From Pseudomonadota bacterium (GTDB lineage: Bacteria; Pseudomonadota; Alphaproteobacteria; Dongiales; Dongiaceae), in assembly GCA_021792365.1 (NCBI GenBank), contig JAJYUT010000005.1:469668-533667 (forward strand): DNA of 64,000 nt. The letters are read 5' to 3'. The notes beneath the pieces were generated by a model. It made no database searches. It was not told the DNA's origin and saw only the letters and a program-made list of their open reading frames with translations. This document shows positions 18,178 through 26,752 of the stretch, one piece after another. The first letter of the stretch is position 1. The number at the start of each line of letters is the position of its first letter. The translations under genes and the position numbers were made by a program.

Positions 18178-18660
18178 ATGGCCGAGACCGGGTCCACCAG
18201 GCGCGTCGTCAGCATTCACCTGGAAGATGCCGCTTCCCTGCGCCAGTCGCCGGAAGCGGAGCAGGAGCGGGCGGTCGCCATCTTCGATCTGATCGAGGAG
18301 AACGAATTCGTTCCGTCGGTCGAGCATCCGGGCCCGTATCACCTGGTCCTGGCGGTGCAGGACAACAAGCTGGTCTTCGATCTGCGCGATACCGAGAACC
18401 AGGAGGTCTACAAGTTCATCCTTTCCCTGACGCCCTTCCGTCGCATCATCAAGGAATACTTCGACGTCTGCGAAAGCTACTACGCCGCCATCAAGGCCTC
18501 GAGCCTGTCGCAGATCGAGGCGATCGACATGGGTCGGCGCGGCCTCCACAACGAGGGCTCGGAGATCCTGCGTGACCGGCTGGCTGGCAAGGTGGAGATG
18601 GATTTCGGGACGGCGCGGCGGCTGTTCACGCTGATCTGCGCCCTGCATATGAAGACGTGA
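18178..18660 (+). CDS. UPF0262 family protein
   Basis: 160 residues. The family is of unknown function and typical of Alphaproteobacteria. Signature segments are AIFDLIEENEF, GPYHLVLAVQDNKLVFDLRD and LTPFRRIIKEYFDVCESYYAAIK. It sits four bases after hisG, in the place where hisD commonly intervenes, and is followed after seven bases by the phosphatase gene. Confidence 0.94.
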   Translation: MAETGSTRRVVSIHLEDAASLRQSPEAEQERAVAIFDLIEENEFVPSVEHPGPYHLVLAVQDNKLVFDLRDTENQEVYKFILSLTPFRRIIKEYFDVCESYYAAIKASSLSQIEAIDMGRRGLHNEGSEILRDRLAGKVEMDFGTARRLFTLICALHMKT

Positions 18661-18667
18661 GGCCGGC

Positions 18668-19111
18668 ATGGCGGGCCTGCCCGGCAGTGTGCTGTTCTGC
18701 TGCACCCAGAACTCCATCCGCTCGCCGATGGCGGAGTCGCTGCTGAAGTATCTCCACGGCCGGCGGATCTACGTGGACTCCGTCGGCGTGCGCGCCAGCG
18801 AGATCGACGGATTCGCGGTTGCCGTCATGGACGAGATCGGCGTCGACCTCGCTAAGCATCGCCCGAAGACCTTCGATGACCTGGAGGACACCTCCTTCGA
18901 TCTCATCATATCGCTGTCGCCGGAGGCCCAGCACAGCGCGGTCGAGATGACCCGCACCATGGCTTGCGATGTCGAATACTGGCCGACCATGGACCCCAGC
19001 GTGATCGAGGGGAGTCGGGAGGAACGGCTGGAAGCGTATCGCGCGGTGCGCGACACGCTGCTGGCGCGCATCCGCGAACGCTTCCCGCCCGCCGGCGCGC
19101 CGCAGATCTAG
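18668..19111 (+). CDS. Low-molecular-weight protein-tyrosine-phosphatase family protein
   Basis: 147 residues. The N-terminal phosphate-binding loop reads CTQNSIRS, matching C-x5-R-S, with an extra Cys just before. The expected general-acid region appears late in the protein (DPSVIEG). It may be a tyrosine phosphatase or an arsenate-reductase-like enzyme; this gene regularly accompanies UPF0262 and infA in Alphaproteobacteria, where its substrate is unknown. It is the last rightward gene before the inserted kinase. Confidence 0.88.
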   Translation: MAGLPGSVLFCCTQNSIRSPMAESLLKYLHGRRIYVDSVGVRASEIDGFAVAVMDEIGVDLAKHRPKTFDDLEDTSFDLIISLSPEAQHSAVEMTRTMACDVEYWPTMDPSVIEGSREERLEAYRAVRDTLLARIRERFPPAGAPQI

Positions 19112-19112
19112 A

Positions 19113-21425
19113 TCACGTGCCGAGGCCCAGGACGCTGCGCAGCTTGCGCGCCAGTTCCTGGCGGCGATAGGGCTTCGTGATGATCTCCGCGCCGTCGGCG
19201 AACTGGACCTGACTGCGCAGGGACGCTTCGGCAAAGCCCGTCGTGAGCAGCGTCTTGATGCCTGGCCGCAGGCGCTGCGCGGCCTGCGCCAGCTCGGTGC
19301 CGGAGATGCCGCCGGGCATCACCACGTCGCTGAACATCAGGTCGACCTTCTGATCCGATTGCAGGATTGCGAGGGCGGCCGCCCCGCTATTGGCTTCGAT
19401 CACGGTGCAGCCGAACTCGCGCAGCAGGCGGCAGACAATCTTGCGCACATCGGCGTTGTCCTCGACCACCAGCACGATGGCATCGATCCGATCGGGATGG
19501 GCCGGCGCCGCGGCAGGCGTGGCGATCTTTTTCTCCTCCGCCGCGCGCGGCAGGTAGAGGCGGACGGTCGTGCCGTAGCCGACCTCGCTGTAGATCTTCA
19601 CATGGCCGCGCGACTGCTGCGCGAAGCCATAGACCATGCTGAGCCCCAGGCCGCTGCCCATGCCTTGCTCCTTCGTGGTGAAGAACGGCTCGAACACCCG
19701 GTTCAGCACGTCCGCCGGAATGCCGGTGCCGGTATCGGAAACCGCTAGCATGACGTAGTCGCCCGGCTGCACGTCGGGATTGTCGCTGGCGTACTCCTCG
19801 TCCAGATGTCGGTTGGCCGTTTCCAGCGTCAGCCGCCCACCGCCCGGCATGGCATCGCGCGCATTGATGGCAAGGTTGGCGAGCGCGGACTCGACCTGGG
19901 CCGCGTCGGCCATCGCCGGCCAGAGATCCGGCGCCAGGCGCATCTCGATCTCGATATGCTCGCCCAGCGTCCGTGACAGCAATGCGCGGGTCGAGGCGAC
20001 CAGGGCGCCTAGGTCGAAGGGCTTCGGCGACAAGGCCTGCCTTCGGGAAAAGGCCAGCAACTGGCGGATCAGCGTCGCCCCGCCCAGGCTCGCCTTCAGC
20101 GCCAGGTCGACCGATTCCTTGGCCGAGGGACCCAGTTCCGCCCGATCGCGCAGCAAGTCCAGGTTGCCGATCACCACCGCGAGCAGGTTGTTGAAATCAT
20201 GCGCCATGCCGCCCGTGAGCTGGCCGACCGCCTCCATCCGGTGCGCGTGGTTGAGCTGACGGCGTGTCGCCTTGCTCTCCGTGACATCCTTCATGATGCA
20301 GACCGCGCCTCGGACGCGCCGGTCGCCATCGTAGAGCGGCGCGCCGGAGACGCGGAGGTCGAGGGCCGATCCGACGGCCGATTGCTGGTGGGTCTCGCTA
20401 TCCGTCAGCACGTCGCCTTCGAATAGCCGGTGCACCATCTCCTCCAGCTCCGTCCCGGCAATCCCGCTCAACGACGACAAGGGCTGGCCGACGATATCGA
20501 TGGCGGAGAGTCCGAAGATCCGCTCCGCTTTGTTGTTCCAGACGATCACGCGGCGCGAGCTGTCCAGGCCGAGAATCGCGACCGGCGAGGACTGGACGAC
20601 GGCGTCCAGGGTCTGGTTGGCCTGCCGGAGAGTCGACACCATCGCCTCGCGATCGGTGATGTCGCGGATGATCGCGGTGAAGATGGTACGGCGGTCCTCC
20701 ATCATTTTAGAGATATAGATCTCCGCCGGAAACTCGGCGCCGTCCTTGCGCCGGGCGAACAGCTTGTCGGGAACGCGGACCTGCATCGCGACCTCGGACG
20801 AAGCACCGAACTGCCGCACTTGTTCCTGTACCGTGGCGACGAACCGATCGGGCAGCAGGATCTCGGCGCGTTGCCCAATCGCCTCGTCGGCAGTGTGGCC
20901 GAAGAGGCGCTCTGCCGCCTGGTTGAAGGTCGCGATGGTCAGCGCCTGGTCGATCGCGACGATGGCATCCGGCGCTATCGCCAGGATCTGGCGGTAACGG
21001 GCCTCCGTCTCCCGTTGCCGCGCCTCGGCGGCAGTCCGTTCCCGCCGGACCGCGGTTTCGCGCAACTCGCGCTCGATGGCCAGCGCGAGGCGGGTGAGAT
21101 TGGCTTTCATCACGTAGTCCTGGGCGCCGGCCCTCATGGCGGCGACCGCCACGTCCTCGCCGATCGCGCCCGAGACGAAGATGAACGGCACGTCCCGATC
21201 GCGCGCCCGCACCATCTTCAGGGCGTCGATGCCGGAGAAGCCGGGCATGTTGAAGTCGCACAGCACGACGTTCCAACCTTGGTCCTCCAGCGCCACATTC
21301 AGTCCAACGGCGGTATCGGTGCGCTCCGCGCTCACCTCGTAGCCTTCGCGCCGGAGTTGCCGGATCAGCAGGTCCGCATCATCGGCGGAGCCATCGATGA
21401 TGAGGATGCGGAGGGACGTGGCCAT
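19113..21425 (-). CDS. Hybrid histidine kinase (REC-PAS-PAS-HisKA-HATPase-REC)
   Basis: 770 residues, cytoplasmic. An N-terminal receiver (about 5-120, phosphoacceptor Asp in VVLCDFNMPG) is followed by two PAS domains (about 140-255 and 270-385), a HisKA with phosphorylatable His in GGMAHDFNNLL (about 400), a HATPase with the GTGIPADVLNRVFEPFFTTKEQGMGSGLGL-type boxes, and a C-terminal receiver (SDVVMPGG). The N-terminal receiver means it is itself an acceptor in a relay. It lies three bases downstream of a ruined response-regulator gene, probably its former partner, and interrupts the conserved housekeeping block on the opposite strand. Confidence 0.93.
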   Translation of the reverse strand: MATSLRILIIDGSADDADLLIRQLRREGYEVSAERTDTAVGLNVALEDQGWNVVLCDFNMPGFSGIDALKMVRARDRDVPFIFVSGAIGEDVAVAAMRAGAQDYVMKANLTRLALAIERELRETAVRRERTAAEARQRETEARYRQILAIAPDAIVAIDQALTIATFNQAAERLFGHTADEAIGQRAEILLPDRFVATVQEQVRQFGASSEVAMQVRVPDKLFARRKDGAEFPAEIYISKMMEDRRTIFTAIIRDITDREAMVSTLRQANQTLDAVVQSSPVAILGLDSSRRVIVWNNKAERIFGLSAIDIVGQPLSSLSGIAGTELEEMVHRLFEGDVLTDSETHQQSAVGSALDLRVSGAPLYDGDRRVRGAVCIMKDVTESKATRRQLNHAHRMEAVGQLTGGMAHDFNNLLAVVIGNLDLLRDRAELGPSAKESVDLALKASLGGATLIRQLLAFSRRQALSPKPFDLGALVASTRALLSRTLGEHIEIEMRLAPDLWPAMADAAQVESALANLAINARDAMPGGGRLTLETANRHLDEEYASDNPDVQPGDYVMLAVSDTGTGIPADVLNRVFEPFFTTKEQGMGSGLGLSMVYGFAQQSRGHVKIYSEVGYGTTVRLYLPRAAEEKKIATPAAAPAHPDRIDAIVLVVEDNADVRKIVCRLLREFGCTVIEANSGAAALAILQSDQKVDLMFSDVVMPGGISGTELAQAAQRLRPGIKTLLTTGFAEASLRSQVQFADGAEIITKPYRRQELARKLRSVLGLGT

Positions 21426-21428
21426 CGG

Positions 21429-21861
21429 TCAGCGCGCCGGCCGTTCGTTGAGCGGCAGCCAATTGAGGCCGAACTGGCGTGCGGCTTCGACAAGCTCATC
21501 GATACTCACGGGGTTTCCGACATAGCCGTTGCAGCCGTCGTGGTAACCCTGCATGAGATCGCGCTCCTCCTTGGGCGAGGTCAGGATCACCACGGCGCGG
21601 GTCCTGTTGCGTTCGTCCGCCCGAATGCGGCGCAGGACCTCGAAGCCGTCCAGCTTGGGCAATTTGACGTCCAGCAGGACCACCTCCGGAAAAATGTGTC
21701 ACGTCGCGGCGGCGTGAGCGCCCGTTCCGAACAGGAACTCAACCGCCTCGAGCCCAACGCGGGCGACCACACCAATTGCAAGCTTGTTCTTGTTCAAGGC
21801 GCACACAGTCAACGCGTCGTCGGTTGTCCTCGACCAGAGAACGTATTTCCGGGTCATTCGT
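21429..21861 (-). pseudogene. Decayed single-domain response regulator
   Basis: Reassembled from two frames, this is a receiver of the kind that precedes PAS hybrid kinases. A segment NDPEIRSLVEDN occurs in one frame with ACG where ATG is expected. A one-base shift then leads to DDALTVCALNKNKLAIGVVA...EFLFGTGAHAAAT, an in-frame TGA follows at 21699-21701, and the reading resumes as HIFPEVVLLDVKLPKLDGFEVLRRIRAD to the natural end. The last 84 codons alone could still be read from a GTG, giving a receiver without its acidic pocket. The usual conserved Lys (xRKPV) is also replaced, as YVGNPV. Confidence 0.82.
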
Positions 21862-22272
21862 TTCTCCGGCGGCTACAGCGCACGCGAAATCATCCTGCGC
21901 TGGGCGGGGATCCAGCAGGCTCCGCATTCTTGGCGTGCGCCCGATCATACGCCTTCCCGTGCCGCGCCCCTCCCCAATGGCCCGACAGCACGTGCCGCCG
22001 ATTGTTCTATGAAATTGTCACCAGATGCCCAAACGCAACGACGCGCTACTAGGAATATTAGGCCAGGGGGGCCTGTCTCCAGTGTATTCGGATGACCGGC
22101 CCTGCCGGCGCGTATCGGCAGGCGGGCGAATCTTGGCCCAACGAAGCGCGCTTTCCGGCGGAAACAGCGCTGGTCCGGAGGGAATTGAGGAATCTCACAA
22201 AAAGGTTTATATCCGCGCCCAAGTCGGGGTCTGCCCGGTCGACGGAGCGGCTTCGCGAAACAAGGAACCTAC
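21862..22272. other. Intergenic region upstream of infA
   Basis: About 410 bases between the decayed receiver and infA. It holds the candidate infA promoter at 22185-22213; otherwise I see no gene or repeat. Confidence 0.5.
22185..22213 (+). promoter_or_regulatory. Candidate sigma-70 promoter of infA
   Basis: TTGAGG, 17-base spacer, TATATC, ending 60 bases before the infA ATG. Each hexamer matches four of six consensus positions. It is the best match I see upstream of the infA-maf-RNase-yacG run. Confidence 0.45.
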
Positions 22273-22491
22273 ATGGCGAAAGAAGATCTTATCGAATTTT
22301 CCGGGACGGTCACCGAACTGCTCCCCAATGCGATGTTCCGGGTCAAATTGGACAATGACCACGAGGTGCTGGCCCATACCTCCGGCAAGATGCGCAAGAA
22401 CCGTATCCGCGTCCTCGCCGGCGACCGCGTGAACGTGGAAATGACGCCCTACGACTTGACCAAGGGCCGCATCACGTTCCGCTTCAAGTAA
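22273..22491 (+). CDS. infA: Translation initiation factor IF-1
   Basis: 72 residues, the standard length. The OB-fold protein ([20 protein letters not shown]...[19 protein letters not shown]...) binds the A site of the 30S subunit during initiation. AAGGA precedes the ATG. It starts the conserved run infA-maf-RNase E/G-yacG-tRNA-Phe. Confidence 0.98.
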   Translation: MAKEDLIEFSGTVTELLPNAMFRVKLDNDHEVLAHTSGKMRKNRIRVLAGDRVNVEMTPYDLTKGRITFRFK

Positions 22492-22508
22492 CGCGCGACG
22501 CTCTCTGC

Positions 22509-23102
22509 ATGCCGGTGCCTGAAACCGGGGCCCAACAGCTTGTCCTGGCTTCGGGTTCGGCGCGGCGGCGCGATCTCCTGCGGCAGATCGGCATAGAGCC
22601 GTCAGCCATCGATCCGCCTCACATCGACGAGCATCATGGACCGCGGGAACTCCCGCTTGCCTACGCCCGGCGCATGGCGCGCGCGAAGCTGGCCGCCGTA
22701 GCGGGGCGGCATCGGGAAAGTTGGGTGCTGGCTGCCGACACCGTCGTGGCATGCGGCCGACGCATCCTCCCCAAGGCCGAAACCGAAGGCGAGGCGCGCG
22801 CGTCCCTCGGTCTGCTCAGCGGCCGCCGGCATCGCGTCCTGGGCGGCATCGCCATCGCGGCGCCGGACGGCCGCATGGCAGAACGCGTGGTGACGACGGT
22901 TGTTGCCTTCAAGCGGCTGACCTCGCAGGAGGTTGACTCCTACATCGCGACGGGAGACTGGCATGGCAAGGCGGGCGGCTATGCGATCCAAGGCCATGCG
23001 GCTGCCTTCATTCCGTGGATCAACGGGTCGTATGGCAACGTGGTCGGATTGTCGCTCAGCGATACCGTGGCGATGCTGAGCGGCCTTGGCTGGCGGACCT
23101 GA
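22509..23102 (+). CDS. Maf-type nucleoside triphosphate pyrophosphatase
   Basis: 197 residues. Maf proteins hydrolyse dTTP/UTP or modified NTPs to monophosphates. Motifs: LASGSARRRDLL at the start, AYARRMARAKL, VLAADTVVACGRRILPKA with the catalytic Asp, and DWHGKAGGYAIQGHAAAF, which fits the YhdE (dTTP/UTP) subgroup. It lies 17 bases after infA and four before the RNase gene. Confidence 0.94.
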   Translation: MPVPETGAQQLVLASGSARRRDLLRQIGIEPSAIDPPHIDEHHGPRELPLAYARRMARAKLAAVAGRHRESWVLAADTVVACGRRILPKAETEGEARASLGLLSGRRHRVLGGIAIAAPDGRMAERVVTTVVAFKRLTSQEVDSYIATGDWHGKAGGYAIQGHAAAFIPWINGSYGNVVGLSLSDTVAMLSGLGWRT

Positions 23103-23105
23103 ATC

Positions 23106-24092
23106 ATGCGGCATCGCGTCTTCATTTCCGGCGGCGAGCAAAAGCTCGAGGTGATCCGCTGGTCCGATGGCCGCCTGGCGCAGGCGATCCGCGAGACGCC
23201 GGAAAGGCGCTCCCAGATCGGCGCGGTCTATCTCGGCCGTGTCGAGCGGATCGACCCCAGCCTTAACGCCGCTTTTGTCGAAATCGGGCTGAGCCGGCCG
23301 GGCCTGTTGCCCCTGAAGAAGCAGGGGCAGCATCCGACCGAAGGCGCGGCCGTGCCGGTGCAGGTGCGGCGCGACGAGCACGACGGCAAGGCGGTGCGCT
23401 TGTCCGCGACCATCCATACGGAAACCGCTTACGAGGACCACTTGGCGCAGGCGAAGGCGCAGGGCCGCATCCCCGCCTGTCTCGTGCCGCCGCCGACCGC
23501 TTGGCAGAGCTGCCTCGCCGCCCTTGATCCTGCGGCGATCGAGGAGGTGGCGTGCGACCGGCGCGTCGATGTGGGGGCGGTGCAGCGCTGGTGCGCCATC
23601 CATGCAACGGAGCTGTCGGAGCGCGTGCGGCACCTGCCCGTGCGCGAGTGGCAGCCGGAGCGGGCCGAGATCGAAGAAGAGATCGCGGCGGCGCTTGAGG
23701 AGACTGTGACGCTGCCCTGCGGCGGTAACCTGCTGATCGAGCCGGTGCGCACCTTGACGGCGATCGACGTCAACTCGGCGGCCACCCGCAAGCCCGGGAT
23801 GGAGCTGACCGCGTTGACCGTCAATCTTGACGCGGCGCGCGAGGTGCCGCGTCAACTGGCCCTGCGCAATCTGGGCGGGATCGTGGTGGTGGATTTCATC
23901 GACCTTGAAAACCGCAACAAGCGGGAGCAGGTGCTGGAGCGCTTGCGTGAGGCTGCGGCGATCGATCCCGCGATCGAGTGGATCGGCAACATGTCGCGGC
24001 TGGGGCTTGTTGAGATTCTCCGCCGCCGCCGCGGGGCGACGCTTGCCGAGATGTGGGCTGGAGAAAAAGAGGAGCGCGATGGCGAGCGTTAA
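23106..24092 (+). CDS. Ribonuclease E/G family protein, short form
   Basis: 328 residues. It has the S1-like part (IGAVYLGRVERIDPSLNAAFVEIGLSRPGLLP) and the DNase-I-like catalytic part with metal-binding aspartates in LTAIDVNSA and GGIVVVDFIDLENRNKR. It lacks the C-terminal Zn-link and small domain of full RNase G, as usual for the short version found between maf and yacG in Alphaproteobacteria. The end overlaps yacG by 14 bases. A separate full-length RNase E is expected elsewhere. Confidence 0.9.
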   Translation: MRHRVFISGGEQKLEVIRWSDGRLAQAIRETPERRSQIGAVYLGRVERIDPSLNAAFVEIGLSRPGLLPLKKQGQHPTEGAAVPVQVRRDEHDGKAVRLSATIHTETAYEDHLAQAKAQGRIPACLVPPPTAWQSCLAALDPAAIEEVACDRRVDVGAVQRWCAIHATELSERVRHLPVREWQPERAEIEEEIAAALEETVTLPCGGNLLIEPVRTLTAIDVNSAATRKPGMELTALTVNLDAAREVPRQLALRNLGGIVVVDFIDLENRNKREQVLERLREAAAIDPAIEWIGNMSRLGLVEILRRRRGATLAEMWAGEKEERDGER

Positions 24093-24264
24093 AAGTACAT
24101 GCCCGGTCTGCGGAAAGCCGGCCGAACCGGCGTTCAAACCGTTCTGCTCGCAACGCTGCCGCCAGGTGGACCTCTATCGCTGGCTCAGCGGAACCTATCG
24201 CATTCCCGGCGCTGAGCGGCCCGGCGCCGAGGAGGGCAAAAATCAATCCGAATCCGAGGATTAG
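24079..24264 (+). CDS. yacG: DNA gyrase inhibitor YacG (zinc-binding)
   Basis: 61 residues with the four zinc ligands CPVCGK and FCSQRCRQVDLYRWL. In E. coli the homologue binds and inhibits gyrase. The start lies inside the end of the RNase gene, which is the usual arrangement in this block. The acidic tail is typical. Confidence 0.93.
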   Translation: MASVKSTCPVCGKPAEPAFKPFCSQRCRQVDLYRWLSGTYRIPGAERPGAEEGKNQSESED

Positions 24265-24360
24265 CGGACGGAATGCTTCGATTTCCAGGCTGGACAGGAG
24301 CGGGGAATCTGATTACAAGACCGCCTGCCTCGCGGCCGGCACCCGCCGGCCCATCCTGGC

Positions 24361-24436
24361 GCCCAGGTAGCTCAGTTGGTAGAGCACATGACTGAAAATC
24401 ATGGTGTCGGTGGTTCGATTCCGCCCCTGGGCACCA
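24361..24436 (+). tRNA. tRNA-Phe (anticodon GAA)
   Basis: Cloverleaf with acceptor GCCCAGG/CCTGGGC, D-loop AGTTGGTAGA, anticodon stem and loop centred on CTGAAAA (anticodon GAA), T-loop TTCGATT and encoded CCA. Its position after yacG is conserved in Alphaproteobacteria. Confidence 0.98.
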
Positions 24437-24588
24437 ACCGCCGACACGGCAGTTGATCCTCCCTCATCTGCCAGCCGAACTGTAGGCGGGAAACGAGCAC
24501 CAATCCGACCGCCTGAGGACTGGAGCAGGTCGCCGGATCGGTGGCACGGTCGCAATGCGGCCGGCGAGTTAGCGGCGGCGGTGCCCAG

Positions 24589-25665
24589 CTAAAAGCTGGC
24601 GGACCGGCCGATCTGCTTCGGGAGCGCGCCCAGGATCGGCAGCTCAAACAGCTTGTGGACGCGCCACGCGAACACGACGGCCGCGCCCGTCGTGACAACC
24701 GTTATCACGTCGGGTTGGATCGGGAATGCGGTCCAAAGCGCCTGCAGGGACGTCACGATGAGGACGTGGACGAGGTAGATCGAGTATGAGGCGTCGCCCA
24801 AATCGGTCCAGACGGTTGGTCGCGTCTTCCAGTGCATCGCGCCGTAAACGATCAGCGCGGCGGGAACTCCGATCACAAAAACCCGCTGGATGCTCTCAGA
24901 GCCTTTCAAAAAATCGAGTGTGCCTCCCGTTGGGGCCAGGTTCAGGAGTCCCGCGCATAGCAAGGCGACAAAACCGAGTGGAAGGAACCAGATGCCGGCA
25001 CGGACCAGCCGGGCGCGCGCGATGGCGACTCCAAATACAAACTCCAGGATGAGCGGATTGCCAAGAAACTGAAACAGAGGCGCCACTGAACGCAACGCGA
25101 AAGCGCCAGCATAGAGAGCCAGCAGCGCGTAAAGCCAGCGCCGGTCAAGTAATACGAGTGCAGCGCAGCCATAGAACAGCATCTCGAAGCAAAGCGTCCA
25201 GGCGACACCGAGCAACGGTGCGGTCATGACGTCGGTCGCGGGCCACAGCAGGAAGGTTGCAACGAGCTCGCGCCATCCTGAGTCGGCGGAAAAAACGGCC
25301 ATGAGCAGCGCCGGTATGCAGCAAAGATAATAGAACGGGATGATGCGCCGGATGCGACGCCACATGAAAAGCGTTGGCGTAAGGCTTGGCGCCGTCTTGG
25401 CGATGACGACGCCAGAGATCACGAAGAAGAGATCCACTCCGGTCAGCCCGAGGCCCACCAGAGCGTGGGGGACAACATCCGAAGCCGATCCTGTCGCGAC
25501 AATTGCGACTTGCGCGGCGTGGACGTAGACCACCATCGTCGCCGCGACAAACCGCAGAATTTGAAGAGACCAGATCACGGGGTTGATCCCAAGAGAAGCC
25601 GGCGGGAATTCAATCACGCGGCCGGCTTGCAGGGCAATAGGCCCGCACAACCAACGATTAATCAT
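24589..25665 (-). CDS. Acyltransferase 3 family membrane protein
   Basis: 358 residues with about ten hydrophobic segments. The start (LQILRFVAATMVVYVHAAQVA) holds the catalytic-type His, and GLTGVDLFFVISGVVIAKT and RRIRRIIPFYY are standard for family 3 acyltransferases such as OafA and NodX, which O-acetylate surface sugars. The end has SYSIYLVHVLIV. The frame is open for another 230 codons upstream, but that part is not protein-like, so I start at ATG 25665. No glycan genes are adjacent. Confidence 0.88.
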   Translation of the reverse strand: MINRWLCGPIALQAGRVIEFPPASLGINPVIWSLQILRFVAATMVVYVHAAQVAIVATGSASDVVPHALVGLGLTGVDLFFVISGVVIAKTAPSLTPTLFMWRRIRRIIPFYYLCCIPALLMAVFSADSGWRELVATFLLWPATDVMTAPLLGVAWTLCFEMLFYGCAALVLLDRRWLYALLALYAGAFALRSVAPLFQFLGNPLILEFVFGVAIARARLVRAGIWFLPLGFVALLCAGLLNLAPTGGTLDFLKGSESIQRVFVIGVPAALIVYGAMHWKTRPTVWTDLGDASYSIYLVHVLIVTSLQALWTAFPIQPDVITVVTTGAAVVFAWRVHKLFELPILGALPKQIGRSASF

Positions 25666-26375
25666 GCCGGCCCGTCCTCGGAGCGCGCCTTTTGTTTTGA
25701 GGCGGCGAGGAGAAGGGCGCTGGACATGGACGACCCCGGCCTCGATCCACTCCGGCTCCGGACTACCTGGACTGACCCGGAATCGTTTCGGAGGCGCGCG
25801 AGCATGTGGCCGGAGGTTGGCGAGCAATCGGCGAGTCAGACGCGATCGACGCCTCACCCGGCGCTTGCCATCGACTATCGCTTCCTCGTCTTCGTCCATG
25901 CGGCGAGAAGGCGAGAGGGTCCTTCCTAGGTCGTCCGACGGGCGGAACTCGGGTCGCAAAGCCCACATGATGTTCGCCGGGCTCGATCCCCGAAAACACG
26001 AGACGCTGAGGGCAGCGCGCCGCCGAGAGCCCAAACCCCGTCGCCCCTGCCACGACGTGCCGCGTCTCGCCGCCCGGCGATTGGTCAGGCCGTCAGCCTC
26101 CGGCCGTCGACGTCTGCCAGAGCGTTCAGGCGTCCGGCTCCGGACGCCGGGCGTAGAGCAGATCCGATGGGCGCCTTCCGCACCGCAAAACGCCCGGCCC
26201 AAGCCCTCCGACATCCTACGGATCTGCAGAAACTGCATGGCAGAGCTGCTGATATTTTGTATACCACATTCCGAATCCCTCTGGAAATGCGGCAATAGCG
26301 GTGCCATATATAACGCAGTGCAGCATTGGATTATGCGCCACGACAGCAGGCGCACCGACACATAGGAGAATGACT
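25666..26375. other. Intergenic region, no recognisable gene
   Basis: About 710 bases between the acyltransferase and a small membrane-protein gene. Several frames stay open because of GC bias, but none gives a credible protein or a remnant I can name. At 26250-26266 it contains one copy of the oxalate-locus operator. Confidence 0.5.
26250..26266. promoter_or_regulatory. GntR-type operator copy (11 of 12 arm positions)
   Basis: TGATAT-TTTGT-ATACCA, compared with the TGGTAT-N5-ATACCA repeat of the oxalate locus. It lies about 118 bases before the start of the small membrane-protein gene at 26376, a distance like that of the other copies from their genes. Confidence 0.6.
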
Positions 26376-26606
26376 ATGGGCAGCTTCGATTTCGTCAACC
26401 TCGCCGTTCTCGTCCTGGCGGTTGGCGGGCTTGCCGCAGTGCTTCTGGAGACCTTGATGAAGAGCCCGGCCAGCCTGGTCGCGATGGCGGACGACAGCCG
26501 CCGTTTCGCCGAGGCGTCGCTGGTGGAAGAGACGGTCTCCGCGCATGTGGGCCCGGTCCAGGCTCAGGCCCCAGCCAACGTCAATCAGCCTCGCCTAGCC
26601 GCCTGA
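26376..26606 (+). CDS. Small single-pass membrane protein, 76 residues
   Basis: The protein starts MGSFDFVNLAVLVLAVGGL, one transmembrane helix at the N-terminus, and ends in a soluble tail rich in Ala, Gln and Pro. AGGAG lies seven bases before the ATG at 26376; an ATG at 26370 is too close to it. I recognise no family. It has an operator copy upstream that matches those of the oxalate locus 2-17 kb away, so it may be co-regulated. Confidence 0.62.
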   Translation: MGSFDFVNLAVLVLAVGGLAAVLLETLMKSPASLVAMADDSRRFAEASLVEETVSAHVGPVQAQAPANVNQPRLAA

Positions 26607-26625
26607 TCGGTTGTTGCCCGTTTCT

Positions 26626-26668
26626 GCCGAGGCTAGGGGGCGGGCTTGCTGGCCTGCTTAGCCTCGGC
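26626..26668. repeat. Inverted repeat after the small membrane-protein gene
   Basis: Perfect 10-bp arms GCCGAGGCTA/TAGCCTCGGC with a 23-base loop, located between the convergent small-protein and stress-protein genes. It is possibly a bidirectional terminator without a U tract. Confidence 0.45.
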
Positions 26669-26752
26669 AATCGCAACAGCATTCCAGCGCTTCAAAAGCG
26701 TAGCGGCCTCGCAGGGGCCGCATCTCTAGCCCGACCGGGCCAGTCTTATTTC

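Noticed and set aside
25666..26361. N-terminal extension of the acyltransferase to 590 residues
   Set aside because: The added part is Arg/Ser-rich and not protein-like, and the family normally starts at the first helix near 25665.
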